This document shows, piece by piece, positions 1-8,974 of a stretch of DNA of 46,461 nt. The notes beneath the pieces are model-generated. The model was not told where the DNA came from and did not search any database. It saw only the letters and a program-made list of their open reading frames with translations. Position 1 is the stretch's first letter. Each line of letters starts with the position of its first letter. This DNA comes from Actinomyces haliotis (GTDB lineage: Bacteria > Actinomycetota > Actinomycetes > Actinomycetales > Actinomycetaceae): assembly GCF_015355765.1 (NCBI RefSeq), contig NZ_JACWNA010000010.1, positions 1-46,461 of the forward strand. Direction: 5' to 3'. The position numbers and the translations under genes were made by a program.

Positions 1-50
1 TGGGGGGGGGTGCGCCTTGTTGTGGGCGGCGGTCCCCTCCGGCGGGGGGG

Positions 51-89
51 CGCGGGCCCGCCCTGCGCAGGTGCGAGGGCGGGCCCGCG
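51..89 (-). terminator. Perfect hairpin downstream of pstS
   Basis: A 14-bp perfect inverted repeat (51-64 with 76-89) encloses an 11-nt loop that can add three more pairs. It lies 12 bp past the pstS stop on the minus strand. No U-tract follows, so it may be a GC-type terminator or an intercistronic hairpin that raises pstS expression over later pst genes outside the window. Nothing coding was found in bases 1-50. Confidence 0.6.
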
Positions 90-101
90 TCCGGATCGGT
101 G

Positions 102-1205
102 TCAGGCGCCGATCTTGGCGATGGCGGCCTCGATCTTGGTGCGGAGGTCGTCGGAGATGGGGGCGGAGCCGGCGGCCTTGGCGGCGGCCTCCTGGCCCTC
201 CTTGCTGGCGGCGTACTCGAAGTAGCCCTTGACCGTGGCGGTGACGTCGGCGTCGTCGTACTTCTGACGCGCGATCATGTAGGAGACGAGGAGGATCGGG
301 TAGGAGTCCTCGGCCTCGTGGTTGATGTCGAAGGTGATGAGCGTGTCCGTCGCGCTGTCCGACTCCTTCGAGGCGTCCAGGGTCTTGGCGGCGGCGTCGG
401 CGGAGTAGGCGACGAAGGCGCCCTCCTTGCCGACGGCGGCGGTGCCGAGCTTGTCGGTGACCTTGGAGGCGTCGGCGTAGCCGATCGTGCCCTCAGCGGC
501 CTCGATGGTGGTGATGACCCCGGAGGTGCCGTCACCGGACTGGCCGCCGGAGATCGGCCAGGTCTTCGAGGGGTCGTCGGTCCAGACGTCCTTGGCGACG
601 TCGGCGAGGTACTTGGTGAAGTTCTCAGTGGTGCCGGACTCGTCGGAGCGGTGGACCGTGACGATCTCGGTGCTCGGCAGCGAGGCGTCGGGGTTGAGCG
701 ACTTGATGGCGTCGTCGTCCCAGGTGGTGATGTCGCCGTGGAAGATCTTGGCGATGACCTCACCGGTCATGTTGATGTGCTTGTCGCCGGTGAAGCCGGG
801 GACGTTGTAGGCCACGGCGATCGGGGAGATGTAGAGGGGGACCTCGACGACGTCGCCCGCGTTCTTGAGGTCGTCGTCCTTGAGGTAGGAGTCGGAGCCG
901 GCGTAGTCGACGGCCTTCTGGATGAACTTCTTGACGCCGGCACCGGAGCCGCCGCCGCCGTACTCGACGGAGGCGTCGGCGTTGGCGTCCATCAAGGCGT
1001 TCATCCACACGGTCTGCGCGTCGGCCTGGGCGGTGGAGCCCGCACCCTTGATGGAGCCCTTGAGGTCGCCGCCGCCGGCCGCGGCGGAGGAGCCGGAGCT
1101 CGAGGAGTCGGAGGAGGAGCCTCCGGCGTCAGAGCCGCAGGCGGCGAGACTGGCCAGTGCGGCGACGGAGAGCGCGGAAACGGCGCTGCGACGGGAGAGG
1201 AGCAC
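102..1205 (-). CDS. pstS: Phosphate ABC transporter substrate-binding lipoprotein PstS
   Basis: High-affinity phosphate-binding protein that delivers Pi to PstCAB at the outer face of the membrane. The chosen GTG start gives 367 residues and has an AAGGAC ribosome site (complement of 1214-1219) eight bases upstream. The N-terminus is a lipoprotein signal: SRR at residues 4-6, a hydrophobic core, then the lipobox LAAC with Cys23, followed by a Ser/Gly linker. The mature part shows PstS-type segments such as GAGSTAQADA near the start and RSDESGTTENF mid-protein. The reading frame extends upstream to 1481, but that part is low-complexity and lacks a ribosome site. A PHO box lies about 125 bp upstream, which fits induction by phosphate starvation. 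The expected pstC, pstA and pstB would lie left of the window. Confidence 0.93.
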   Translation of the reverse strand: MLLSRRSAVSALSVAALASLAACGSDAGGSSSDSSSSGSSAAAGGGDLKGSIKGAGSTAQADAQTVWMNALMDANADASVEYGGGGSGAGVKKFIQKAVDYAGSDSYLKDDDLKNAGDVVEVPLYISPIAVAYNVPGFTGDKHINMTGEVIAKIFHGDITTWDDDAIKSLNPDASLPSTEIVTVHRSDESGTTENFTKYLADVAKDVWTDDPSKTWPISGGQSGDGTSGVITTIEAAEGTIGYADASKVTDKLGTAAVGKEGAFVAYSADAAAKTLDASKESDSATDTLITFDINHEAEDSYPILLVSYMIARQKYDDADVTATVKGYFEYAASKEGQEAAAKAAGSAPISDDLRTKIEAAIAKIGA

Positions 1206-1584
1206 GGGAAACCGTCCTTGTGAAGTCTCATGGGCCGGTGCGCGCGGCCCGCGTGGAACCCGGTCGAGTCGACCGGCTGACCTCACGGTAGGGAGCCCCG
1301 GTGAAGCGGGAGTGTCCACGAGCGGTGTCGGGCGTGAACGCGTGATGAACGCCTGGCGCGCTTCTGCGACCCTCCGACGGCGCTCCGAACCCGCACCTGC
1401 ACCCGCGTATGGCCGCGCCTGACCATGCGCACGCCGTAACCTGCGCTGAGCTCGTACCTTGCGCCCCGAGATCACCAGCAAGGGTGCGGGTCTCGTGGCC
1501 GGGAGTACGAGCTCGACGGACGAGGCTGCGGGTGGAGGAACCGGGCGGGAAGAGGCGGCGACCGCGCGACGGCGTGACAGTCGC
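1206..1584. other. Intergenic region between mutT1 and pstS
   Basis: This 379-bp region separates the mutT1 stop from the pstS start. It holds the PHO box at 1329-1350 and presumably the pstS promoter. No separate gene and no clear terminator for mutT1 were seen; overlapping frames here are high-GC artefacts. Confidence 0.6.
1329..1350 (-). promoter_or_regulatory. PHO box (PhoP-binding direct repeat) upstream of pstS
   Basis: Read on the minus strand there are two adjacent 11-nt units, GTTCATCACGC (1350-1340) and GTTCACGCCCG (1339-1329). This matches the actinobacterial PHO box form, direct 11-nt repeats starting GTTCA, known from Streptomyces PhoP targets. The position, 124-145 bp upstream of the pstS start, suits an activator site. 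Confidence 0.7.
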
Positions 1585-2634
1585 TCAGCGGCCCTCGGAC
1601 AGGACGGGGCGCTGCTTCTCGATGGCGACGGCGCGGACCTTCCCGCGCGGGCGGCGCGCCATGTGCACCACCATGATCTCGCCGGTCTTGAGCCAGGGGT
1701 CCTGGTCGGGGACGCTGCGCAGCAGCTTGCCCGGGGCGTACTCGGCGATCTCGTCCATGACCGAGGGAAGCACCGGGCGGTGCGTGCACAGGGCGACGGG
1801 GCGCTCCCGGTCGCGGATGACGCTCGAGACGGCCTTGCGAACGCCCTTCGGCTTCGCGGCGTGCGCGTGCTCGGTGAGTGCCGGGACGGGCTCGACCTCG
1901 AGCCCCGCGGCGGCCGCGTAGGGGGCGACGGTGTCGACGCAGCGCTTCCACGGGCTCGTCACGACCCGGCCGACGCCGTACGCGGCGAGCACGGGGACGA
2001 TCGCGGTGGCGCGCACCTCCCCCTGGTCCTGGGTGAGGGGTCGCGTCGCCTCGTCCTCCTCGGGGGTGCGCTCCTTCGGGCGGTTCCACACGGAGCGCTT
2101 GACGGCGCGGGCGTGGCGGACGAGCACGAAGGTCCACGTGTCGAGCTTGCCGTCCTCCCAGAGGTCGACGAGCTCCCCGAGCAGGTCGCGGTCGACGCCG
2201 TGGGTGAGGCGCTTGCGCGCCACCTTGGTGGCGACCCACTCGACGCCGTCGATCTCGGTCGCGGGAGCGGGCTCGACGGCAGCGCGGGCGGCGAGGGAGG
2301 GGTCGCCGTCGGGCAGCACGCGGGCCGCCCAGTAGTGGACCTCCTTGCGGGCGCCGTCGTTGAGCTTGTAGCGCACCGGCGTGAGCGGCTGCTCGAGGCG
2401 GACCTGCGCGCCGGTCTCCTCGCCGACCTCGCGGACGGCGCAGGTGCGCAGGGACTCGCCCTTCTCGACCTTGCCCTTGGGGAAGGACCAGTCGTCGTAC
2501 TTGGGTCGGTGGACGAGGAGGACCTCGAGGTTCTTGCCGGCCTCGCGCCACACGAGGGCGCCGGCGGCGCGGACGATCTTCTTCCCGCCGGACTTCTCGG
2601 CACCCGGAGCGGAGGACTTCGATGACTTCGCCAT
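1585..2634 (-). CDS. mutT1: MutT1-type Nudix hydrolase fused to a histidine phosphatase domain
   Basis: A 349-residue two-domain protein. Residues about 20-165 are a Nudix fold with a complete Nudix box at 54-76: G54, E60, then R68-E69, E72-E73 and G75. Residues about 165-349 are a histidine-phosphatase domain starting with VRHARAVKR (R173-H174, the phospho-acceptor His position), with later conserved TSPWKRC and CTHRP segments. Mycobacterial MutT1 has the same architecture and removes 8-oxo-dGTP and 8-oxo-dGDP (and acts on diadenosine polyphosphates). The gene starts 7 bp after the ppk stop, so the two are very likely cotranscribed, as is common in actinobacteria. The ATG start follows a short Lys/Ser-rich leader. 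Family assignment is firm; the preferred substrate is inferred. Confidence 0.9.
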   Translation of the reverse strand: MAKSSKSSAPGAEKSGGKKIVRAAGALVWREAGKNLEVLLVHRPKYDDWSFPKGKVEKGESLRTCAVREVGEETGAQVRLEQPLTPVRYKLNDGARKEVHYWAARVLPDGDPSLAARAAVEPAPATEIDGVEWVATKVARKRLTHGVDRDLLGELVDLWEDGKLDTWTFVLVRHARAVKRSVWNRPKERTPEEDEATRPLTQDQGEVRATAIVPVLAAYGVGRVVTSPWKRCVDTVAPYAAAAGLEVEPVPALTEHAHAAKPKGVRKAVSSVIRDRERPVALCTHRPVLPSVMDEIAEYAPGKLLRSVPDQDPWLKTGEIMVVHMARRPRGKVRAVAIEKQRPVLSEGR

Positions 2635-2641
2635 GGGAGCC

Positions 2642-5215
2642 TCAGTGATGGTCCTTGACGCGCGAGCGCGCCCTGCTCATGAGGGTCTCCTGGATGTCCT
2701 CGAGGCGGTTGCCCTCGGCGTCGTGGACGTGGCGGGTCCAGGTACCGTCGGGCTCCATCCACCAGGAGGTGACCTCCTCGCTGGCCGCGTGCGTGACGAG
2801 CCAGGTGAGCTCCTCGACCATCGACGGGTCCTTGATGGAGACGAGCGCCTCGACGCGGCGGTCGAGGTTGCGGTGCATGAGGTCCGCGGAGCCGATGAGG
2901 ACGTCGGTGTCGCCGTCGTTGCAGAAGGCGTAGATGCGCGAGTGCTCGAGGTAGCGGCCCAGGATGGAGCGGGCCCGGATGTTCTCCGACAGGCCCGGGA
3001 CGCCGGCGCGCAGCCCGCAGATGCCACGGACGACGAGGTCGACGGGCACGCCGGCGCGGCTGGCGCGGTAGAGGGCGTCGATGGTCCGCTCGTCGATGAT
3101 GGAGTTGACCTTGATGCGGATCCACGCGTCCTTGTCGGCGCGCTTGTTCTCGATCTCCCGCTCGACGCGCTCGAGGAGGCCGTCGCGCACGGTGCGCGGG
3201 GCGACGAGGAGCCGACGGAAGCGGGCGCGCGGCGCGTAGCCCGAGAGCATGTTGAACAGGGTGGTGAGGTCCTGGGCGACGTCGCGGTCGGTCGTGAGCA
3301 GGCCGAGGTCCTCGTAGCCGCGTGCGGTCTTCGGGTTGTAGTTGCCGGTGCCGACGTGGCAGTAGCGGCGCAGGCCGTCGGAGCCCTGGCGGACCACGAG
3401 CAGGAGCTTGCAGTGGGTCTTGAGGCCGACCATGCCGTAGACGACGTGGACGCCGGCACGCTCGAGCTTGCGGGCCCAGCCGATGTTGTTCTCCTCGTCG
3501 AAGCGGGCCTTGATCTCGACGATCGCGACCACCTGCTTGCCGGCCTCGGCCGCCTCGATGAGGGAGTCGATGAGCGGGGAGTCGCCGCTCGTGCGGTACA
3601 GCGTCATCTTGATGGCGAGGACCTTGGGGTCCGCGGCGGCCTGGGCGACGAACTCCTGCACCGACGTCGAGAACGAGTCGTAGGGGTGGTGGAGGAGGAC
3701 GTCGTGCTCGCGCATCGCGGCGAAGATGTCACGCGCGGACGAGGACTCCTGCTCGCCGAGGCCGACGGCGGTGACGGGCACGAAGCGCGGGTACTTGAGG
3801 GCCGGGACGTCGAGGTCGTGGAGGATGTTGAGGCACTTGAGGTCGACCGGCGCGGGGAGCGCGAAGACGTCCTCGTCGGTGAGCCCGAGCGCGCGCACGA
3901 GGTAGCGGCGCACGAAGGGGCTGATGGTGTCCTCGACCTCGAGCCGGACGCAGTCCCCGAAGCGGCGCTTCTCGAGCTCCTTCTCCATGGCCTTGAGGAG
4001 GTTCTCGGCGTCGTCCTCCTCGACCTCGAGGTTCTCGTTGCGGGTCACGCGGAAGACGTGGTGCTCGAGGATGTCCATCCCCGGGAAGAGGTGGTCGAGG
4101 TGCTGGGCGATGACGTCCTCGATGGGGATGAGGACGGTGCCGCGCTCCTTGCTCGAGGAGTCGAGCTCGTGGCCCGGGACGGTGACGAGGCGCGGGAGGG
4201 ACTGCGGGAGCTTGATGCGCGCGAAGTGCTCCTTGCCGGAGCGCGGGTTGCGCAGGAGGACGGCCAGGTTGAGGGACAGGCCGGAGATGTAGGGGAACGG
4301 GTGGGAGGGGTCCACCGCGAGGGGCGTGAGGACGGGGTAGATCTGGTGCCGGAAGTAGCGCGAGAGCCGCTCCTGCTCCTCGCTGCCGAGCTCGTCCCAG
4401 GAGGCGACGACGATGTTGTGCTCAGCGAGCTTGGGCCGGATGTCGTCCTGGAAGAGGGCGGCCTGGCGGGCGGTGAGCTCCTTGGCGCGGCGGGTCACCT
4501 CGGCGACGACCTGGTGGGCGTCGAGGCCGGAGGCTCGTACCGGCGTGATCCCGGCCTTGATGCGGCGCATGAGCCCGGCGACGCGGACCATGTAGAACTC
4601 GTCGAGGTTGGAGGAGAAGATCGCGAGGAACCAGGCGCGCTCGAGGAGAGGCAGGTCCGGGTCCTCGGCCTGCTCGAGGACGCGCTCGTTGAAGTCCATC
4701 CAGGTGAGCTCGCGGTCCGTGAAGCGGTCCTCGAAGCTCTCGAGGGCGGGCAGCCCGGCCTCGCGCTCGCGCTCGGCCTCGATGCGGGCCTCGACCTCGG
4801 CGCGGTGCGCGCGCTCAGCGGCCTCCGCCTCCGGGTCGGTGGAGACTCGCTCTGCCGCACCGGTGGCCGTGTCGGACTCGAGGGCGCGGACCTCGGAGGC
4901 CTCGCTCCCGACGGCGCCAGTGGTGTCCTCGTCGAAGTCCTCGTCCTCGTACTGCGGGCCGGCGTCATCCGTGAAGTCGCGGGGGTCCGCGGACTCGATG
5001 ACGTGCTCCTCGTCCTCGAGCGGGTCGGCCCCGGTGGCGACGGCGTCGTCGTCGGCCTCGGGCGCCTGGGTGGGCTCCTCAGAGGCGGCGGGGGCTCCGT
5101 CCTGGGCGGCGCGGGCGCGGGCCCACCCGCCGAGGAAGGAGGACAGCGGCGCGGCCTGGTGGTGATCTGGTTGAGGGGCTCGGCCGGGGGCGTTGTCATC
5201 GTCGGGAGTCGTCAT
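2642..5215 (-). CDS. ppk1: Polyphosphate kinase 1 with long acidic N-terminal extension
   Basis: Reversibly transfers the ATP gamma-phosphate to polyphosphate. The ATG at 5215 (MTTPDDD) gives 857 residues; the frame runs to 5335 but the extra part is low complexity. The PPK core begins near residue 165 ([16 protein letters not shown]). It contains [11 protein letters not shown] with the expected autophosphorylated His at about residue 601, followed by [20 protein letters not shown] and [13 protein letters not shown], which carries the second conserved His. Typical PPK1 is about 690-740 residues, so roughly 160 N-terminal residues rich in Asp, Glu and Ala are extra. It heads the ppk-mutT1 unit. 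A weak PHO-box-like repeat lies upstream (5335-5356). Confidence 0.94.
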   Translation of the reverse strand: MTTPDDDNAPGRAPQPDHHQAAPLSSFLGGWARARAAQDGAPAASEEPTQAPEADDDAVATGADPLEDEEHVIESADPRDFTDDAGPQYEDEDFDEDTTGAVGSEASEVRALESDTATGAAERVSTDPEAEAAERAHRAEVEARIEAEREREAGLPALESFEDRFTDRELTWMDFNERVLEQAEDPDLPLLERAWFLAIFSSNLDEFYMVRVAGLMRRIKAGITPVRASGLDAHQVVAEVTRRAKELTARQAALFQDDIRPKLAEHNIVVASWDELGSEEQERLSRYFRHQIYPVLTPLAVDPSHPFPYISGLSLNLAVLLRNPRSGKEHFARIKLPQSLPRLVTVPGHELDSSSKERGTVLIPIEDVIAQHLDHLFPGMDILEHHVFRVTRNENLEVEEDDAENLLKAMEKELEKRRFGDCVRLEVEDTISPFVRRYLVRALGLTDEDVFALPAPVDLKCLNILHDLDVPALKYPRFVPVTAVGLGEQESSSARDIFAAMREHDVLLHHPYDSFSTSVQEFVAQAAADPKVLAIKMTLYRTSGDSPLIDSLIEAAEAGKQVVAIVEIKARFDEENNIGWARKLERAGVHVVYGMVGLKTHCKLLLVVRQGSDGLRRYCHVGTGNYNPKTARGYEDLGLLTTDRDVAQDLTTLFNMLSGYAPRARFRRLLVAPRTVRDGLLERVEREIENKRADKDAWIRIKVNSIIDERTIDALYRASRAGVPVDLVVRGICGLRAGVPGLSENIRARSILGRYLEHSRIYAFCNDGDTDVLIGSADLMHRNLDRRVEALVSIKDPSMVEELTWLVTHAASEEVTSWWMEPDGTWTRHVHDAEGNRLEDIQETLMSRARSRVKDHH

Positions 5216-5334
5216 GGCCTCATCGTCCCACGAGTTGGCGGACGGTGAGTGCCTCACGGCGTCGGGCGGCCCGTCCCACCGCGCCTCGCACCCTCCGCTC
5301 CGCCTTGCACCGCGTGCTCGGCCTCGGTACGTCA

Positions 5335-5356
5335 CGACGGTGAGCCGACGGTGCGA
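5335..5356 (-). promoter_or_regulatory. Weak PHO-box-like direct repeat upstream of ppk1
   Basis: On the minus strand, TCGCACCGTCG (5356-5346) is followed directly by GCTCACCGTCG (5345-5335), 11-nt units sharing CACCGTCG. The second differs by one base from a GTTCACC-type PHO unit; the first is poorer. The position, about 120-140 bp upstream of ppk1, resembles the pstS box, but the match could be chance. Confidence 0.3.
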
Positions 5357-5407
5357 ACCGTCGCGATCGGTGCCGAGTGGCCCGGCAGCGGTGCGCGGGG
5401 GCTCGGC

Positions 5408-6085
5408 TCAGTCGAGGAGCCCGGCGCCGGCGCGTCGCGCGGCCTCGTCGAGCTCCTCGGCGGTGGCCGTGAGAGCGAGCTCGCGGCGGGTGACGCGGTC
5501 GGCGAGCTCGTCGGTGTCGTCCTCGATCCAGACAGCGGAGGAGCCCGCGGCGAGGGCGCGCAGGAACCCGGCGGCAAGTCGGAGGACGGGCGCGAGCGCG
5601 GTGACGGACCCGGCGAGGCGTCCGGCGAGGACGGCGTCGAGCTCGGCGCGGACCTGCTCGGGCGAGGGGGCCGGGGACGCGGCGGCGAGGGCGGCCTCGA
5701 GACGGTGCCGGGCGCCGTCGTCATCCCCGACCTCGACGACGGTCGCGTAGCGGCGCTCGATGAGGGCGGGGTCGCGGCGGATCCACTCGCGCACGAGGAA
5801 GAGGCGCCACAGGGTGCCGGGCAGGGTGGTGGCGGGCGAGTCGGCCCAGAGCTCGGCGACGTCGTCGACGCCCTGGGCGGCGACTGCGCGGACGACGCCC
5901 TCGCGGGTGATGGGGTCCGGGGTGCCGTCGGGGGCGACGTCGGCGTCGACGCCGGGGAAGCCTCCGATGAGGGCCTGGGCGGCGCGGTGGGCGACCTCGG
6001 AGGAGACGGCGGTGTCCGCGGCGCCCTCGAGGTTCTCGGCGACCTCGGGGTCGAGCCGGGCGGGGCGGTGGAACTGGCGGGTCAT
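5408..6085 (-). CDS. Uncharacterised actinobacterial protein
   Basis: A 225-residue protein that I do not recognise. It begins MTRQFHRPARLDPEVAENLE, has no signal peptide or membrane segment, and is rich in Ala, Leu and charged residues, suggesting an all-helical cytoplasmic protein. A central WRLFLVREWIRRDP segment and a C-terminal helix ending LLD stand out. The reading frame is complete with normal codon use, and its ATG is preceded by GGAGGCTCC with close spacing. It lies 192 bp upstream of ppk1 on the same strand, so it could be in the same transcript. No function is proposed. Confidence 0.72.
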   Translation of the reverse strand: MTRQFHRPARLDPEVAENLEGAADTAVSSEVAHRAAQALIGGFPGVDADVAPDGTPDPITREGVVRAVAAQGVDDVAELWADSPATTLPGTLWRLFLVREWIRRDPALIERRYATVVEVGDDDGARHRLEAALAAASPAPSPEQVRAELDAVLAGRLAGSVTALAPVLRLAAGFLRALAAGSSAVWIEDDTDELADRVTRRELALTATAEELDEAARRAGAGLLD

Positions 6086-6196
6086 GGAGCCTCCTGGGAC
6101 GTCGGGGCGCTTGCTGGCGCCATTCTCCCCCGGGGCGGCGCGGACTCCGGCGCGGCTTCACTCGTGGCCGAGCGCGGCACGTCCGAGGCCCGGTGG

Positions 6197-6233
6197 TCGT
6201 CCCGAACCGCCACCCGGGGGCGGTCCGGGACGA
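6197..6233 (-). terminator. Candidate terminator after the lar/nickel operon
   Basis: A 15-bp stem with one mismatch (6197-6211 with 6219-6233) and a 7-nt loop lies about 120 bp past the stop of the nickel permease gene on the minus strand. There is no clear U-tract. The rest of the 6086-6353 gap shows no gene. Confidence 0.45.
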
Positions 6234-6353
6234 CGCGGGCCGGTGCGGCGGAGGACGGGGGCGCACGGTCCCGCGCGGTCTCGCCGGCCAGCGCCATGGT
6301 GCGCCTGGTGCGCACGCCCCGCCCAGGGTCTGCGCGAGGCGGCGGGACGGGGC

Positions 6354-7325
6354 TCAGGCGGCCCGGGTGACCGGGCCCGCCGGGGCCGTGGGGACGTCGT
6401 CGTGCCCCTCAGGGTGACGACGGCGCCACACGGCGATCCCTGCCGTGCACGCCACGGCCATGACGACCAGGCCCCAGCCCACGGGGGCCGTGTCCAGCTC
6501 CGCGACGGCCCGGCCGGTCGCCTCGCCGTACACCTCCAGCGCCGTGCCGGTGGCGACGAGCACCGCGCACGAGATGGAGACGGCCGTGACGACCGTGTTG
6601 AAGCGGGCACGGGCGGCTCGGGTGGCGGTCGTGTAGACGTGGAGCATGAGGTTGGCGTTGACCGAGTCGCCCAGGGTCATCGCGGCGGTGAAGGACAGGG
6701 GCAGGGCCATGAGGACCAGCGGGCTCGCGCCCGACATCGTGGCCAGCGCCGTGACCATGAGCAGGCTGATGGTCGAGGCGGTGTCGAAGCCGAGGCCGAA
6801 CAGGACCCCGAAGAGGTAGATGTGCCCCGCGTGGCGGACGTGGCGCAGCGGTCGGGTGAGCAGCCTGGCCCAGGGGCCCCTGGGACCGTCCAGCTCGTGG
6901 TGGCGGTGCGTGAGGTTGGGGACGTTGGCGGCGGCGACGGCCAGCAGGTACAGGGAGGAGACGACGGCGCCGGTCAGGCCGAGGACTGCCGCGGCGGTCG
7001 AGTCCGGGTCGAGGGCGGTGCGGATCCACGAGGCGCCCAGGGCGACGGCGAGGCCGGCGACGAGGACGACGGTGGAGTGCCCGAGGCTGAAGGCGAGGCC
7101 GACGCCGTTGGCGTCGCGGTGCTCACCGAGGAGCTTGCGGGTGGAGCCGTCGATCATGCAGAGGTGGTCGGCGTCCAGGGCGTGGAGGAGGCCCCGGGTG
7201 TAGGCGAAACCGGCCAGGGCCACGGGGATGGCGCCGGCGGCGTGCCCGACGGCGAGGAAGGTCACGGCCAGGACGTGGATGGTCGTGACGACGATGACGG
7301 TGGGCAGGTGGGCCGGGCGCCTCAT
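6354..7325 (-). CDS. NiCoT-family nickel/cobalt permease (HoxN/NixA type)
   Basis: A 323-residue membrane protein that imports Ni2+ (or Co2+). It carries the NiCoT signature HALDADH at residues 48-54 in the second membrane segment, and a second family motif, GLAFSLGHSTVVLVAG, shortly after. Several further hydrophobic helices follow. Its ATG overlaps the larC stop by four bases (ATGA), so it is translationally coupled to the last lar gene. This placement argues for nickel as substrate, because LarC inserts nickel into the LarA cofactor. In Lactiplantibacillus plantarum nickel for this enzyme comes from a separate ECF-type transporter (larMNQO); here a single-protein permease appears to fill the role. 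Substrate choice is inferred from context. Confidence 0.92.
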   Translation of the reverse strand: MRRPAHLPTVIVVTTIHVLAVTFLAVGHAAGAIPVALAGFAYTRGLLHALDADHLCMIDGSTRKLLGEHRDANGVGLAFSLGHSTVVLVAGLAVALGASWIRTALDPDSTAAAVLGLTGAVVSSLYLLAVAAANVPNLTHRHHELDGPRGPWARLLTRPLRHVRHAGHIYLFGVLFGLGFDTASTISLLMVTALATMSGASPLVLMALPLSFTAAMTLGDSVNANLMLHVYTTATRAARARFNTVVTAVSISCAVLVATGTALEVYGEATGRAVAELDTAPVGWGLVVMAVACTAGIAVWRRRHPEGHDDVPTAPAGPVTRAA

Positions 7326-8854
7326 GCGAGGTCCGCCTCCTCGTGGTTCGTGGTGGTGGCTCCGGTCGTGGGGCCGGTGGGGGACGGCAGGGGCGCACCG
7401 GGCAGGAGGCCCGCGGTGGCGATGGCGGCGGCGGCCCGCTGGGCGAGGTCGAGCTCGCTCAGCCCGCTGGTGGCGGCGAGCGCGGCCAGGGAGGAGAACT
7501 CCGCCTGCGCGTGGACGACGACGCCGTCGCGGTGGCCGATCTTGACGACGAGGCCCTGCGGGCCCGCGGGTAGGTCGAGATCGAGCGTGCGCCAGGCGCG
7601 CTCGAGAACCGTTCGGGTCACCAGGGTCTCGCGCACGCCGAGGGTGGTGGTGCGCCGCAGGAGGGCGTCAACGACGGCGTCGTGGTGGGCGGCGTCGACG
7701 AGGGCGGCCAGGGTCAGGGCGGGACGGCCCTTCTTCATGTGGATGGGCGTGGCCCAGGCGTCGGCGGCGCCGGCGCTGAGGAGGTCGTCGATGACACCAG
7801 GGACGAGCCGGCCGTCGAGGTCGTCGATGTTGGCCTCGACCTGGGTGAGGGCGGTGGCGGGGACGTCGACGGCTCCCGGGACGCCGTCACGCGCGACGGC
7901 GACCCGGGGCGCGGCCGGGCTCGTCGCTCCGGGCGTCGGGGCCGAGGCTCCCTGAGGGACGAGGAGCACGGCGCGCACGACGTTGGCCCAGCCGAAGAGG
8001 TCCTTGGCTCCGGCGCCGACGCCGACGCGCTGCGGTGCGCAGGCAGGCACGCCCGTGCACTCCTCGGCGAGGGCGCGCACGAGGGCGAGACCCGTGGGGG
8101 TGGCGAGCTCGCCGACGTCGCGGCGGTCGGCGACGGGGGCTGGTCCCTCCTCGACGTGGTGGTGCTCGTGATCGTGCTGGTGGTGGACGTGCGGGTGGTC
8201 GTGGTCGTGCGAGTGCGAGCGCTCGTCAGTGCTGGCGGGCCGGGCCGCGGGCTCGTAGGACGCGGGCAGGTCGCGCACCTGCCAGCCGCGCGTGAGCTCC
8301 AGGACGGCGGGCGCCGGAACCGGCATCCAGCCGTGGGCGGCGCGCACGCGCCCGTTGCCCAGGGCCACCCAGCTGGCCAGGACGCGCTCCACGCCGAGCA
8401 GGCGCAGCGCCTCGCAGGTACCGACGACGTCGCCGATGGCGTCAAGCCCGCCGACCTCGTGGAAGTGGACGTCCTCGACGCTCATGCCGTGCACGTGCGC
8501 CTCGGCCACGGCGATGCGCCTGAACGCGTCGAGCGCGAGCCGACGGGTCGGCTCGGCGAGGTCCGCCTGCTCGAGCAGCGCCCGTATCGCCGCCCAGGTC
8601 CGGTCCACCCCTTGGGCTCCGACCTGGAGGACGCGGGCGTGGGTGGCGCGCATGGCTCCGCGGGCGACCTCCTCGGTGCGCAGCTCGATCGCGCCGGGGG
8701 CGACGGCGTCGAGCGCGGCCTGGATCCCCGCCACCGGGGCTCCGGCGTCGATGAGGGCGCCGAGCAGCATGTCGCCGGCGACTCCGGCGGTGGCGTCGAT
8801 CCACAGGGTGGTCGCTGCGGCGCTGTGGGTCTGGTGGTCGGTCCCGTCGTTCAT
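7322..8854 (-). CDS. larC: LarC nickel insertase (nickel-pincer cofactor biosynthesis)
   Basis: LarC is a CTP-dependent cyclometallase that inserts Ni into pyridinium-3,5-bisthiocarboxylic acid mononucleotide, making the LarA cofactor. The 510-residue protein starts with the family segment WIDATAGVAGDMLLGAL (residues 18-34) and contains EDVHFHEVGGLDAIGD (about 127-142). A His-rich stretch at 214-233 (HSHDHDHPHVHHQHDHEHHH) probably binds nickel. In L. plantarum the two halves are joined by a programmed frameshift (larC1/larC2); here the coding region is one uninterrupted frame. The ATG has AGGAG eight bases upstream. It lies 120 bp after larD and overlaps the nickel permease gene by 4 bp. Confidence 0.94.
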   Translation of the reverse strand: MNDGTDHQTHSAAATTLWIDATAGVAGDMLLGALIDAGAPVAGIQAALDAVAPGAIELRTEEVARGAMRATHARVLQVGAQGVDRTWAAIRALLEQADLAEPTRRLALDAFRRIAVAEAHVHGMSVEDVHFHEVGGLDAIGDVVGTCEALRLLGVERVLASWVALGNGRVRAAHGWMPVPAPAVLELTRGWQVRDLPASYEPAARPASTDERSHSHDHDHPHVHHQHDHEHHHVEEGPAPVADRRDVGELATPTGLALVRALAEECTGVPACAPQRVGVGAGAKDLFGWANVVRAVLLVPQGASAPTPGATSPAAPRVAVARDGVPGAVDVPATALTQVEANIDDLDGRLVPGVIDDLLSAGAADAWATPIHMKKGRPALTLAALVDAAHHDAVVDALLRRTTTLGVRETLVTRTVLERAWRTLDLDLPAGPQGLVVKIGHRDGVVVHAQAEFSSLAALAATSGLSELDLAQRAAAAIATAGLLPGAPLPSPTGPTTGATTTNHEEADLA

Positions 8855-8927
8855 GGCTGCGGCTCCTGGTCTGGGTGGGTTGTCTGGGTCGGGGCGCGCG
8901 GCGCTTCTGCCCTGGGCCCGGGTGCGT

Positions 8928-8968
8928 CGACGGCGGGGGCCTCCTGGTGGGAGTGCCCGCCGCCGTCG
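8928..8968 (-). terminator. Possible intercistronic hairpin between larD and larC
   Basis: 8928-8940 can pair with 8955-8968, giving about 13 bp with one bulge, just past the larD stop at 8975. It may only trim or stabilise the message, since larC follows on the same strand. Confidence 0.3.
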
Positions 8969-8974
8969 GGCCCG

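Noticed and set aside
1206-1481. An N-terminal extension of PstS to 1481
   Set aside because: The extension is Arg/Ala-rich without a ribosome site, would bury the lipoprotein signal, and overlaps the PHO box.
2381-5248. A plus-strand open frame of 955 codons opposite ppk1
   Set aside because: Same antisense effect; the minus strand encodes an unmistakable PPK1.
7322-8854. A programmed frameshift in larC as in L. plantarum
   Set aside because: The frame is continuous for 510 codons from the N-terminal to the C-terminal domain.
8855-8974. A nickel/cobalt riboswitch between larD and larC
   Set aside because: Only a plain GC-rich hairpin is visible. The four-way junction with its conserved purine-rich internal loops was not found.
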